Below, in pieces: positions 33,442 through 41,795 of a stretch of 64,000 nucleotides of DNA. The DNA lies in NCBI RefSeq assembly GCF_023715365.1, contig NZ_JAMBNZ010000001.1:124001-188000 (forward strand), in the 5' to 3' direction. The position numbers and the translations under genes are program-made. Each line of letters begins with the position of its first letter. Position 1 is the stretch's first letter. Below the pieces are notes generated by a model that was given only the letters and a program-made list of their open reading frames with translations, ran no database searches and was not told the origin of the DNA. Origin of the DNA: Georgenia satyanarayanai (GTDB lineage: Bacteria > Actinomycetota > Actinomycetes > Actinomycetales > Actinomycetaceae).

Positions 33442-34212
33442 CTAGTGCTCGACGAGCGCGAGGACGCGCGTGGGCGACCCGGACCCGCCCTCGATCTTGA
33501 GCGGGGACGCGACGACCATCGCGCCGGTCACCGGCAGCCGGTCGAGGTTGCGCAGCTGGGACAGCCCGTACTTCCCGTTGCCGAGGAGGAAGTGGTGGCA
33601 CGGGAAGAGCGGGTCGAAGCCGCCCGCTGCGCCGGCGTCCGTCCCGACGGTCTCCACCCCGATGCCCTGCAGCGGGCTCTCCTCCGCGACCCACCGCGCG
33701 GCCTCGACGGACATGCCGGGGCTGTGGGGGCCGTCGTCGGCGCGGTTGATCATGTCCTCCTGGCTCGTGCGCGCCGACCAACCGGTGCGGCACAGCAGCC
33801 AACCGCCCTCGGGCAGCGGGCCGTGCTCGGCGACGAGGGCGTCGATGTGCTCACGCTCGATGAGGAAGTCGGGGTCCTCGGCGACCTCCTCCACCACGTC
33901 CAGGACGACGGCGGGGGCCACGAGCGCACCGACGGGCACCGAGGCGATGTCGGCGAGGTCCCGGCCGCTGGCCCAGTGGTTGGGGGCGTCGAAGTGGGTG
34001 CCGGTGTGCTCGCCGGTGCGGAAGTTGTTCCAGTACCAGGCCGGCCCACGGTCGTCGTAACGCGAGATCTCCTCGAGCTCGAAGCGCGCCGTCTGGCCGA
34101 ACTGCTCGGGCAGCTCGAGGATCGGCGTCTGCGAGGTGAGGGGTGCGGTGAGGTCGACGACCTCCACCGCGCCGCTCCGTAGCGCGGCGAGCAGGTCGGT
34201 GAGGACGGGCAT
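33442..34212 (-). CDS. Cyclase-family metal-dependent hydrolase (kynurenine formamidase-like)
   Basis: The 256-residue protein carries the cyclase-family metal-binding motif HTGTHFDAPNHW and a second motif region with FPCHHFLLGNGKYGLSQL. Family members include bacterial kynurenine formamidase and isatin hydrolase, which open cyclic or formylated amides using Zn or Mn. The substrate here is not fixed. The ATG at 34212 follows GAAGGAGAC. It heads a two-gene unit with the TPP enzyme and is divergent from panB with 130 bases between starts. Confidence 0.88.
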   Translation of the reverse strand: MPVLTDLLAALRSGAVEVVDLTAPLTSQTPILELPEQFGQTARFELEEISRYDDRGPAWYWNNFRTGEHTGTHFDAPNHWASGRDLADIASVPVGALVAPAVVLDVVEEVAEDPDFLIEREHIDALVAEHGPLPEGGWLLCRTGWSARTSQEDMINRADDGPHSPGMSVEAARWVAEESPLQGIGVETVGTDAGAAGGFDPLFPCHHFLLGNGKYGLSQLRNLDRLPVTGAMVVASPLKIEGGSGSPTRVLALVEH

Positions 34213-34342
34213 GGAAGGTCTCCTTCGACGGTCGGGCCGGGTCCAGGGGTGATCCTGGCACAACCGCGCCCGGCAGGCGCCCGATGTCCGCCGGGCGCGT
34301 AGGGTCGGGGCACCGGTACACCCACCTGGAGAACGAACGACG

Positions 34343-35206
34343 ATGAGCGAGCAGACCCCAGCCTCCACCCCCGCCGCGAGCGGCACGCCGGGCGGCGTGC
34401 CCGTGCCCAAGCGGGTGCGCGTCCACCACCTCGCGCAGATGAAGGAGCGCGGTGAGCCGATCACCATGCTCACCGCTTACGACGCCGTCACCGGGCGGAT
34501 CTTCGACGAGGCCGGCATCGACATGCTCCTCGTCGGGGACTCCATCGGGAACACCATGCTCGGCCTGCACGGGACGATCCCCGTGACGCTCGACGAGATG
34601 ATCCCCGCCGCGCGCGCCGTCACGGGGGCCGCGCACCGCGCGATGGTCGTCGCCGACCTGCCCTTCGGCTCCTACGAGGCCTCCCCGCAGCACGCCTTCG
34701 CCTCGGCGGTGCGGATGCTCAAGGAGGGCGGGGTGCACGCCGTCAAGCTCGAGGGCGGGGAGCGGATCGCCGAGCACGTGCGCCTGCTCTCCCGGTCCGG
34801 GATCCCCGTCGTCGGCCACCTCGGGTTCACCCCGCAGTCGGAGAACAGCCTCGGCGGCGCCCGGGTCCAGGGCCGCGGCGACGAGGCCGCCGAGCGGCTC
34901 GTCCAGGACGCCGTCGCCCTCCAGGAGGCCGGCGCCGTCGCCGTCGTCCTCGAGATGGTGCCCGCCCCGGTGGCCGAGCGCGCCACCGAGGTGCTCCACA
35001 TCCCGACGATCGGGATCGGCGCGGGACCGGGCTGCGACGGCCAGGTGCTCGTGTGGACCGACATGGCCGGCATGACGGCGTGGGCGCCGCGCTTCGCCCG
35101 CAAGTTCGGGGACGTCGGGGCGGCGCTGTACACCGCGACCCGCACCTACGCCGGCGCCGTGCGCGAGCGCACCTTCCCCGGCCCGGAGCACACCTTCGCC
35201 GAGTAG
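34343..35206 (+). CDS. panB: 3-methyl-2-oxobutanoate hydroxymethyltransferase
   Basis: The 287-residue protein is PanB, the first enzyme of pantothenate (coenzyme A precursor) synthesis. It transfers a hydroxymethyl group from methylene-tetrahydrofolate to 2-oxoisovalerate. Diagnostic segments are [47 protein letters not shown] and [17 protein letters not shown] 25-residue Ala/Pro-rich N-terminal extension is common in actinobacteria. The gene is alone, without panC or panD nearby, and converges on the SPOR-like gene across a repeat and hairpin region. Confidence 0.95.
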   Translation: MSEQTPASTPAASGTPGGVPVPKRVRVHHLAQMKERGEPITMLTAYDAVTGRIFDEAGIDMLLVGDSIGNTMLGLHGTIPVTLDEMIPAARAVTGAAHRAMVVADLPFGSYEASPQHAFASAVRMLKEGGVHAVKLEGGERIAEHVRLLSRSGIPVVGHLGFTPQSENSLGGARVQGRGDEAAERLVQDAVALQEAGAVAVVLEMVPAPVAERATEVLHIPTIGIGAGPGCDGQVLVWTDMAGMTAWAPRFARKFGDVGAALYTATRTYAGAVRERTFPGPEHTFAE

Positions 35207-35224
35207 CCGCCCGGCCGGCGCCGC

Positions 35225-35285
35225 GCCGTGCCGGCGCACCGGCGCCAGGCGTGCCGGCGCACGAGCGCCCGGCGTGCCGGCGCAC
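35225..35285. repeat. 23-bp tandem repeat, about 2.6 copies
   Basis: Three copies of a GCGTGCCGGCGCAC-type core begin at 35225, 35248 and 35271, an exact 23-base period. It is non-coding and lies just after the panB stop. Confidence 0.6.
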
Positions 35286-35290
35286 GGCGT

Positions 35291-35357
35291 GAGCTCCCCG
35301 GTTCTCCTCGACCAGCCCCGCCGCAAGCGGGGAGGTCGGAGGAGAACCGGGGAGCTC
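35291..35357. terminator. 19-bp perfect inverted repeat, putative bidirectional terminator
   Basis: GAGCTCCCCGGTTCTCCTC (35291-35309) is an exact complement of 35339-35357, with a 29-base loop containing a smaller CCCCGC/GCGGGG stem. It lies between the convergent panB and SPOR-like genes. Confidence 0.65.
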
Positions 35358-35383
35358 AGCGGGCGGGGCCGAGCGGGCGGCTC

Positions 35384-35629
35384 CTAGTCGTCCTTCCAGG
35401 CCTTGTCCGCCTCGTCCCAGGCTTCGTTCCGGTTCGCGGCCTTCTCGTAGGCCTCGGCCGCCGCCTCCCGCGAGGGGTAGGGGCCCATCCGGTTGAGCGA
35501 GCCGGACACCTTGCCCTCCTCGATCTCCCCGGTGCGGGTGTTGAGGTAGTACTCACCGAGGTCGTGCGGCTTGGTGACCTGCTCGATGCGGTCTTCGCGG
35601 TCCTCCGCGGGCTCGTTGACACTGGCCAT
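35384..35629 (-). CDS. Small SPOR-like protein conserved in actinobacteria
   Basis: The 81-residue acidic protein contains EYYLNTRTGEIEEGKVSG, RMGPYPSREAAAEAYEKA and NEAWDEADKAW, the pattern of small actinobacterial proteins annotated as SPOR-domain or methionine-aminopeptidase-neighbour proteins. It has no signal peptide or membrane segment, so its function is probably cytosolic and is unknown. The ATG at 35629 follows an ideal AAGGAGG. It is divergent from map with 37 bases between starts, a neighbourhood I recall as common for this family. Confidence 0.72.
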   Translation of the reverse strand: MASVNEPAEDREDRIEQVTKPHDLGEYYLNTRTGEIEEGKVSGSLNRMGPYPSREAAAEAYEKAANRNEAWDEADKAWKDD

Positions 35630-35666
35630 GGCGCCTCCTTGGTCGGGCCGTACGTAGACTCTTCCC

Positions 35667-36539
35667 ATGCTTGCCGATCGCGCCCCGCTGGGCACCCTGA
35701 CACCCGGGGCGATCTCCCCGCGGCGGCCCGTGCCCACCTCGATCGAGTACCCCGAGTACGTCGACCGGCCCGAGCCGCAGCCCTTCACCGGCAGCGAGGT
35801 CAACGACGCCGAGACGATCGAGCGCATCCGCCGTACCGCCCGCCTCGCCGCCCAGGCGCTGGCGCACGTCGGTGCCGCCGTCCGCCCCGGCATCACCACC
35901 GACGAGCTCGACCTCATCGGCCACGAGTTCGCCCTCGAGCACGGCGCCTACCCCTCCTCCCTGGGCTACCGCGGCTTTCCCAAGGGCCTGTGCACCTCGG
36001 TCAACGAGGTCGTGTGCCACGGCATCCCGGACAGCACCGTGCTGGCGGACGGGGACATCGTCAACGTCGACTTCACCCTCTTCCGCGAGGGCGTCCACGG
36101 CGACAACAGCGCGACCTTCCTCGTCGGTGACGTCGACGAGGAGTCCCGCCTGCTCGTCGAGCGCACCCGCAAGGCGATGGAGCGCGGCATCCGGGCCGTC
36201 AAGCCCGGCCGCGAGATCAACGTCATCGGCCGCGTCATCGAGGCCTACGCCCGGCGCTTCGACTACGGCGTGGTCCGGGAGTTCACCGGCCACGGCGTGG
36301 GCCGCGCCTTCCACTCCGGGCTCATCGTCCCGCACTACGACGCCGCCCCCGAGCACAACGAGGTCATGGAGCCGGGCATGGTGTTCACCATCGAGCCCAT
36401 GCTCACCCTCGGCTCCCCCGAGTGGGACCTGTGGGACGACGGCTGGACCGCCGTCACCACCGACCGCGGCCGCACCGCCCAGTTCGAGCACATGGTGCTC
36501 GTGACCGACGACGGCGCCGAGATCCTCACCCTCCCCTAG
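35667..36539 (+). CDS. map: Methionine aminopeptidase, type I
   Basis: The 290-residue protein is a type I methionine aminopeptidase of the actinobacterial form with an N-terminal extension of about 45 residues containing the [15 protein letters not shown] segment. Metal ligands are found in [19 protein letters not shown] (two Asp), GHGVGRAFH (His), TIEPML (Glu) and QFEHMVLV (Glu). It removes the initiator methionine of nascent proteins. The gene stands alone. A long hairpin follows between it and the convergent AraC gene. Confidence 0.95.
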   Translation: MLADRAPLGTLTPGAISPRRPVPTSIEYPEYVDRPEPQPFTGSEVNDAETIERIRRTARLAAQALAHVGAAVRPGITTDELDLIGHEFALEHGAYPSSLGYRGFPKGLCTSVNEVVCHGIPDSTVLADGDIVNVDFTLFREGVHGDNSATFLVGDVDEESRLLVERTRKAMERGIRAVKPGREINVIGRVIEAYARRFDYGVVREFTGHGVGRAFHSGLIVPHYDAAPEHNEVMEPGMVFTIEPMLTLGSPEWDLWDDGWTAVTTDRGRTAQFEHMVLVTDDGAEILTLP

Positions 36540-36555
36540 CCACCTCCCCTTCGCT

Positions 36556-36622
36556 TGGGACGCCCCTCCGGTCGCCTGGACGCACCTCTGGCCGCCCCTC
36601 GGTGGACCGGATGTGCGTCCCA
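36556..36622. terminator. Nested inverted repeat between convergent map and AraC genes
   Basis: Outer arms TGGGACGC (36556-36563) and GCGTCCCA (36615-36622) and inner arms CCGGTC (36568-36573) and GACCGG (36605-36610) are exact complements. The structure could form a long imperfect hairpin ending both transcripts. Confidence 0.45.
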
Positions 36623-36651
36623 GCGGGGCGGACGGCGACGGCGGACGTCCG

Positions 36652-37503
36652 TCAGCCGCTGCGGTAGCGCGAGGGCGGGACGCCGACGACGGCGGTGAAG
36701 GCCCGCGTGAGGTGGGCGTGGTCGGCGAAGCCGAGGGACGCCGCGAGCGCCGCGAGGTCCTGCCCCTCTCCCGCGTCGAGCGCGGCGACGGCGTCCTGCA
36801 GCCGGTGGCGGCGCAGCACCCACAGCGGGGAGGCACCGACGTACCGGGCGAAGAGCCGCTGCAGCGTGCGGACCGACACGTGCAGCTCCGCGGCCACCGG
36901 CGCGAGCGCCACGTGCTCACGGCGCCGCATGAGCGCGACCGCCTCGCGCACCGTGCGGTAGCCCTCGTCGGCGCGCACCGCCTCGAGCCGTGGCACGAGC
37001 ACCCCGGACAGGTGGCCGACGACGACGTCACGGCGGGCGCCGTCGTCGTCCTCGGCGAGCACGTCGCGGGTGAGGGGCCCGACGACGTCGCCCAGCACCT
37101 CCCCCGCGGGCACCACCGAGTCGGTGAGGTCGCCGACGCCGCGGCCGAGCAACGCCGCGAGCCCGCCGGGGTGGAAGGCGATCGCGGCCACGCGGCCGGC
37201 CACGGGCAGGTCGACGGTGAAGACCTCGGTGACGAGGCCGTGGACGAGCGCGGCGGGGACCGGCAGGCCGTGGAGCACGCCGCCCTCAGCGGCCTCGACC
37301 GTGAGGTGGGTGACGGGGTGGGACAGCACCTGCTGCCGGAACGGCACCCGCTCCGCGCGGCGCCAGGCCACCGACCAGTAGTAGGCGGCGACCTCGTCGA
37401 GCGGCGCGGGCAGCGGCAGGCGGCCGGTGTCGAACACGTCCGTGCCCGCCGCCGGCCACAGCACGGCGCCGTCCCCACCCTGGCGCGGATCTTCAAGCCC
37501 CAC
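36652..37503 (-). CDS. AraC-family transcriptional regulator
   Basis: The 283-residue protein ends with an AraC-type double helix-turn-helix (about residues 195-283): ELHVSVRTLQRLFARYVGASPLWVLRRHRLQDAV and LAALAASLGFADHAHLTRAFTAVVGVPPSRYR. The N-terminal 150 residues fit a DUF6597-type sensing domain. The effector is unknown. Start is uncertain: the GTG at 37503 leaves 28 bases to the divergent VOC gene; a GTG at 37539 would overlap it. Divergence suggests it regulates the VOC gene and itself. Confidence 0.82.
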   Translation of the reverse strand: MGLEDPRQGGDGAVLWPAAGTDVFDTGRLPLPAPLDEVAAYYWSVAWRRAERVPFRQQVLSHPVTHLTVEAAEGGVLHGLPVPAALVHGLVTEVFTVDLPVAGRVAAIAFHPGGLAALLGRGVGDLTDSVVPAGEVLGDVVGPLTRDVLAEDDDGARRDVVVGHLSGVLVPRLEAVRADEGYRTVREAVALMRRREHVALAPVAAELHVSVRTLQRLFARYVGASPLWVLRRHRLQDAVAALDAGEGQDLAALAASLGFADHAHLTRAFTAVVGVPPSRYRSG

Positions 37504-37531
37504 CCGCAGCACTCTAGGGAGGCTGGGGGGC

Positions 37532-38011
37532 ATGAGCACACACCTTCCCGAGGGCTACACCTCTCTCAGCCCGCTCGTCGTCGTCTCCCCGGCGAGCGAG
37601 GCGGTCGACTTCTACTGCGCCGTCCTCGGCGCGCGGGTCGTCACCCGCATGGACGGGCCGGACGGCTCGGTGTGGCACTGCGAGCTCGACCTCGGCCACG
37701 GCCGCATGACGGTGATGGACCCCAACCCGCAGCTCCACGCCGTCGCCAATGACCCACGCAGCGACGACGCCCGCTTCTCCCTCGCCGTCTACGTCCCCGA
37801 CGTCGACGCCGCCCTGGCCCTGGCGCGCGCGCACGGGGCGCGGGTGCGGGAGGAGGCGGCGGACTTCGCGGTGACCGGGGACCGCTACGCCTCGGTCCAG
37901 GACCCCTACGGCGTGCGGTGGACGCTCATGACGCGCGTGGAGCGCCGCACCGACGAGGAGGTCCAGCAGGGTCTGGACGCGTGGCGGGCCGCCCTCGACC
38001 AGCCGGCGTGA
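37532..38011 (+). CDS. VOC-family (glyoxalase-like) protein
   Basis: The 159-residue protein is a VOC superfamily member of the PhnB-like group: [62 protein letters not shown] and [16 protein letters not shown]. Its substrate is unknown. The ATG at 37532 follows GGGAGGCTGGGG. It is divergent from an AraC regulator and is followed by polyphosphate glucokinase after 55 bases. Confidence 0.83.
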   Translation: MSTHLPEGYTSLSPLVVVSPASEAVDFYCAVLGARVVTRMDGPDGSVWHCELDLGHGRMTVMDPNPQLHAVANDPRSDDARFSLAVYVPDVDAALALARAHGARVREEAADFAVTGDRYASVQDPYGVRWTLMTRVERRTDEEVQQGLDAWRAALDQPA

Positions 38012-38066
38012 CGGCTCGGCGGTAGGCTCCGAGTCGCCTCCCGCCGTCGACCCCCGGAGCAGCCCG

Positions 38067-38831
38067 ATGTCCACGCCCAGCACGCCCACCGCCTTTGGCA
38101 TCGACATCGGCGGGTCCGGGATCAAGGGCGCGCCCGTCGACCTCGCCGCCGGTGAGCTCACCACCGACCGGGTGCGCATCCCCACGCCGGCGAAGTCCAC
38201 GCCCGCGGCCGTGGCCGCCGTCGTCGAGGAGCTCGTCGCCGGCTTCGACCTCGCCCCCGACGTACCGATAGGCCTCACCTTCCCCGCCCCGATCAAGCAC
38301 GGCGTCGTGCCCTTCATCGCCAACCTCGACAAGTCGTGGCAGGGCGTGGACGTGCCCACGCTGATGAGCGAGGCGATCGGCCGCCGCGTCGTCGCCGTCA
38401 ACGACGCCGACGCCGCCGGGTACGCCGAGGCCGTCTACGGCGCCGCCAAGGGGGGGGACGGCGTCGTCTTCGTCGCCACCCTCGGCACCGGGATCGGCTC
38501 GGTCCTCATCGTCGACGGTACCCTCGTGCCCAACACCGAGCTCGGCCACCTGGAGATCGACGGGCACGACGCCGAGAGCCGGGCCGCCGACTCCGCGCGC
38601 GAGCGCGAGGACCTGTCGTGGACGAAGTGGGCCAAGCGCCTGCAGCGCTACTTCGAGACGATCGAGATGCTCTTCTCCCCCGACCTCATCGTCGTCGGCG
38701 GGGGCGTGAGCAAGAAGTCCGACCAGTTCCTCCCGCTCCTCGAGCTCCAGGCCCCGATCGTGCCGGCCGCGCTGCGCAACCAGGCGGGCATCGTCGGCGC
38801 CGCCGCGCTCGCCGCCGCGAACCACCGCTGA
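38067..38831 (+). CDS. ppgK: Polyphosphate glucokinase (ROK family)
   Basis: The 254-residue protein is a ROK-family kinase of the polyphosphate-glucose phosphotransferase type. [17 protein letters not shown] is the N-terminal phosphate loop, [15 protein letters not shown] and [14 protein letters not shown] the catalytic and second phosphate regions, and [26 protein letters not shown] contains the segment distinctive for PpgK. It phosphorylates glucose using polyphosphate (and usually ATP), typical for actinobacteria. The stop is one base before the GTG of the MBL-fold gene. Confidence 0.95.
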   Translation: MSTPSTPTAFGIDIGGSGIKGAPVDLAAGELTTDRVRIPTPAKSTPAAVAAVVEELVAGFDLAPDVPIGLTFPAPIKHGVVPFIANLDKSWQGVDVPTLMSEAIGRRVVAVNDADAAGYAEAVYGAAKGGDGVVFVATLGTGIGSVLIVDGTLVPNTELGHLEIDGHDAESRAADSAREREDLSWTKWAKRLQRYFETIEMLFSPDLIVVGGGVSKKSDQFLPLLELQAPIVPAALRNQAGIVGAAALAAANHR

Positions 38832-38832
38832 C

Positions 38833-39594
38833 GTGCTCGAGCAGGTCTCCGCGCGCGTCTGGGTCACCACCTCCCCCACCTGGCTCACCACCTCGAGCGT
38901 CGTCGTGGCCGACGACGGCGCGTGCCTGCTCGTCGACCCCGCCCTCACCCCCGCGGACCTCGTCTCCCTCCAGGGCGAGCTCACCGGGCGCGGCTGGCAC
39001 GTGGCCGCCGCGTTCTCGACCCACCCGCACTGGGACCACGTGCTGTGGTCCGAGGCGCTGCCCGACGACGTCCCGCGCTGGGCCACGCCCGCGGCCGCGA
39101 CGGCGTGCCCGGACGAGGAGCTCGCCGCCCAGGCGGCCCGCGACCTGCCGGGCCACCGGTGGGACGTCGTCGGCGGGACGACGCCGCTGCCGCCGGACAC
39201 CACTGAGCTGCCGTGGACGGGCCCGCGCGCCGTCGTCATCGCGACTCCGGGCCACGCGCCGGGGCACGCGAGCCTCCACCTGCCCGCCGAGGGCGTGCTC
39301 GTGGCCGGTGACATGCTCTCCGACGTCGAGGTGCCGCTCCTCGACGACGACGGCGGCGCGCTCGACGCCTACCGCAGGTCCCTCCAGCGACTCGCGGACG
39401 TCGTGGCCGGGTGTGACGTCGTCGTGCCCGGGCACGGGCGGGTGGCCGATGCCGCGGAGGCCGGCCGGCGCATCGACGCCGACCACCGCTACCTCGACGA
39501 CCTCACGGCCGGCGTCGACCCGCTCGACCCGCGGCTGGGCGACCCGCGGGTGCGCGCCGAGCACGAGGCACAGGCGGCGCGCCTGGGCGTTTAG
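38833..39594 (+). CDS. MBL-fold metallo-hydrolase
   Basis: The 253-residue protein is a metallo-beta-lactamase-fold hydrolase. The dinuclear metal motif is seen as THPHWDH, with the further ligands in [18 protein letters not shown] and VVPGHG. The substrate cannot be assigned; hydroxyacylglutathione-type thioesters or other esters are common in this family. The GTG at 38833 is one base after the ppgK stop, so the two genes are translationally linked. It converges on the T7SS-like cassette. Confidence 0.85.
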   Translation: MLEQVSARVWVTTSPTWLTTSSVVVADDGACLLVDPALTPADLVSLQGELTGRGWHVAAAFSTHPHWDHVLWSEALPDDVPRWATPAAATACPDEELAAQAARDLPGHRWDVVGGTTPLPPDTTELPWTGPRAVVIATPGHAPGHASLHLPAEGVLVAGDMLSDVEVPLLDDDGGALDAYRRSLQRLADVVAGCDVVVPGHGRVADAAEAGRRIDADHRYLDDLTAGVDPLDPRLGDPRVRAEHEAQAARLGV

Positions 39595-39669
39595 TAGTGG
39601 CGTCGCACCTTCCGCTCCACCCGAGGGTGCTGGGACTGGCGACCGACGATCGTGAGGTACGACGCGTCG

Positions 39670-39981
39670 TCAGCCGCTCGCCGCAGCCAGGGCGAGGGCA
39701 ACCACCAGCAGGGCGGTGTGGACACCGCTGAGCAGCATGCCCAGGGTCACCAGCCACGAGGAGAGGCGATTCGCGCGCCGCGCGTAGACGCCCGCCACCA
39801 GCCCGAGGGGCCCGAGCCCGAAGATGCCGAGGAACAGCGCCGCCATGGTCCAGGCGCCACCGCCGGCGCCGACCATGTCCTTCTCCTCGTCGGTGAGGTA
39901 CTTCGCGTCCCCCGCGCGGACGGCCGCGGCCGCCACGTCGTAGGGGAGCTTGCCCGCCTTGTCGTCCGGACGCTCAGACAT
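39670..39981 (-). CDS. Small two-segment membrane protein (DUF4190-like), end of the T7SS-like cassette
   Basis: The 103-residue protein has a soluble N-terminus of about 45 residues (with KYLTDEEKDMVGAGGG) and two membrane segments (about 46-65 and 76-100). The loop VYARRANRLSSW is reminiscent of DUF4190-type proteins. Its function is not known. The start overlaps the preceding gene by eight bases, and it is the last member of the six-gene operon that begins at 43485. Confidence 0.65.
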   Translation of the reverse strand: MSERPDDKAGKLPYDVAAAAVRAGDAKYLTDEEKDMVGAGGGAWTMAALFLGIFGLGPLGLVAGVYARRANRLSSWLVTLGMLLSGVHTALLVVALALAAASG

Positions 39982-40546
39982 CGGCCGCCTCCGTCACCGT
40001 CACGAGCTCCCCGCTCTCGTCCTCCAGCCAGATGTCGTGGGCCAGCTCGTCCAGGGTCTCGATCATCGCCACGGCCTCTCCTGGATCGAGGGTGGCCATG
40101 GTGAGCAGGACGCTCACCCACTCCACGTCCCACCGGTAGACGACGGTGACCAGGAGGTCCGAGGTGCTCTCGTGGGCCAGTCCGGCGACGATGCTGCGGG
40201 TGCCCCGGCCGAGGTACTCGGCCACGACGGTGTCCTCGGCCGTGAGCGGGGACGTGGGCAAGGCCTCGCCGAGCTCGGTCGTGGGCAGCGCGCGCAGCCG
40301 CACCTTCTGCATCGGCGCCCCGTCGGGGGGCAGGTAGAGGTACACGGTGCCGTCCGCGGTCCGCTGCTCGCTCAGGGCGAGGTCGAGGAGCAGCCGCTCG
40401 AGCAGCTCGGCGGAGTCGGCGCCGCGCTCGGCGGCCACGGTGCGGGCCCAGTCCTCGGGGGTGGCGGCGTCGTCGTCGGGGTAGCGCGAGGGCACCGGCA
40501 CCCACAGCTCGGGGTCGGGGTCTGCGCCCAGGACGAGCGTGCGCAT
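39974..40546 (-). CDS. Uncharacterised protein of the T7SS-like cassette
   Basis: I do not recognise a family. The 190-residue acidic protein has no signal peptide or membrane segment. A DLALSEQRTADGTVYLYLPPDGAP strand region and a C-terminal alpha/beta section (VVYRWDVEWVSVLLTMATLDPGEAVAMIETLDELAHDIW) suggest a compact fold. A parallel phrase (VELYLPTEQVHGISVPASVVVSLPP) in the next gene upstream hints that the two proteins are related or share a fold, like the ESX-associated secretion chaperones in concept (inference only). The ATG at 40546 shares one base with the upstream stop. Confidence 0.6.
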   Translation of the reverse strand: MRTLVLGADPDPELWVPVPSRYPDDDAATPEDWARTVAAERGADSAELLERLLLDLALSEQRTADGTVYLYLPPDGAPMQKVRLRALPTTELGEALPTSPLTAEDTVVAEYLGRGTRSIVAGLAHESTSDLLVTVVYRWDVEWVSVLLTMATLDPGEAVAMIETLDELAHDIWLEDESGELVTVTEAADV

Positions 40547-41154
40547 CAGTCCACCCACCGGAAGGTCGAGACGAGGGCGTCGACGAGCTCGGTGACGGCG
40601 TCCGCCACGGCGGCGCCACCCTCCGCCGTCGACTCCAGGACGGTGCCGGAGACGACGGCGTAGCGGCTGCGGTCGTCGGGGTCAGCGAGGAAGTGGACGA
40701 TCTGCCGGGCCGCGGCGTGCGTCTCGGCGAAGATCTCGCCGAGCGGGGCGGACTCCTGGCGGTCCTCGGTCCGCACGGCCGGCTTGCCGCCGACGTCCAC
40801 GACCTGCGCGCCCCGGCGCTTGGCGGCGACGGCGAGGAGGAGGTCCATGGGGTCCGCGTCGGCCCCCACCGGCGGCAGGCTCACGACGACGGAGGCGGGC
40901 ACGCTGATGCCGTGGACCTGCTCGGTGGGCAGGTAGAGCTCGACGCCGGACTGCGCCTGCGCCGCCTGCACCTGCTCGCTGAGCAACTGCTGGAGGCGGC
41001 GGCGCACGTCGACGGCGCGCCGGTCGTCCAGGCCGGCCACGGCACGGTCGACGACGGCGCGGACGGCGGGGCGGGAGCCGGTCCCGAGCGGGATGCGGGA
41101 CCACCCGGGCGGGAGCACGAGGGTGAAGCGCCCCTGCTGGGCGGTGGTGCTCAT
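40546..41154 (-). CDS. Uncharacterised protein of the T7SS-like cassette
   Basis: I do not recognise a family. The 202-residue protein opens with RFTLVLPPGWSRIPL, a beginning seen in small actinobacterial proteins of T7SS neighbourhoods, followed by a long helix (about 30-70) and a beta-rich half with VELYLPTEQ, VVSLPPV and YAVVSGTVLES. No signal peptide or membrane segment is visible. The start overlaps the membrane-protein stop by four bases, and the stop overlaps the next start, so stoichiometric production with its neighbours is likely. Confidence 0.62.
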   Translation of the reverse strand: MSTTAQQGRFTLVLPPGWSRIPLGTGSRPAVRAVVDRAVAGLDDRRAVDVRRRLQQLLSEQVQAAQAQSGVELYLPTEQVHGISVPASVVVSLPPVGADADPMDLLLAVAAKRRGAQVVDVGGKPAVRTEDRQESAPLGEIFAETHAAARQIVHFLADPDDRSRYAVVSGTVLESTAEGGAAVADAVTELVDALVSTFRWVD

Positions 41155-41795
41155 CGGCGGTCCCTCCCCACGCGACGGGCGTCCTTGGCGGCGGCGCGGC
41201 GCTCGCCGGCCCGGACGCGTCCCTCCGCGCGGCGCCGCTCACGCTCGCGCTCGCCCTGGCGGCTGAAGGCTGCGCGGTGCAGCGCGGCGAGGGCGGTGAG
41301 CAGTGCGGTGGCCGCCCACAGGAGCACGGCCGGCAGGGAGGCGCCGTACACGTCATCCCAGATCGGCGCGGTGCTCACCGGCGCAACGTTGGAGGAGACG
41401 TGGTGGGTGAGCACGCCGAGCAGCACCGAGCCCCAGAACGCGAGGATCGGCGGCACGTAGTCGTCGCCGCTGGGGACGGACGACGCCCCGGACACCGCCT
41501 GGCGCCAAGCCCCCACGGCGGAGTGGACCCCGAGCACCGCGCCCCACACGGCCAGGGCGCAGAGCGCGACGATGCCGCCCCACACGACGAGGTAGAGGTA
41601 GAACGAGACGAAGCGGGTAGTCATGTCCCCCGCCGTGAGATCGGCGAAGGTCTCCGCGAGCCCCCCGCGCGGCAGCCACGAGCGGCCGGCGTGCACGGGA
41701 AGGGACACCCAGGCGAAGACCGCGACGACGAGCACGCCCACCACCTGGAACTGGCGGGTGGGCGTGGCGAGGAGCTGGCGCAGAGCGCGGGTCAC
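41151..41795 (-). CDS. Membrane protein of the T7SS-like cassette
   Basis: The 214-residue protein has about four membrane segments (near 18-36, 63-85, 114-130 and 148-168) and a strongly basic, Arg/Glu-rich C-terminal tail of about 45 residues that is probably cytosolic. No family is recognised. The GTG at 41795 gives a GTGA overlap with the stop of the large secreted-protein gene. Its place between the putative effector and two soluble proteins suggests an accessory role in export or immunity (inference). Confidence 0.65.
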   Translation of the reverse strand: MTRALRQLLATPTRQFQVVGVLVVAVFAWVSLPVHAGRSWLPRGGLAETFADLTAGDMTTRFVSFYLYLVVWGGIVALCALAVWGAVLGVHSAVGAWRQAVSGASSVPSGDDYVPPILAFWGSVLLGVLTHHVSSNVAPVSTAPIWDDVYGASLPAVLLWAATALLTALAALHRAAFSRQGERERERRRAEGRVRAGERRAAAKDARRVGRDRR

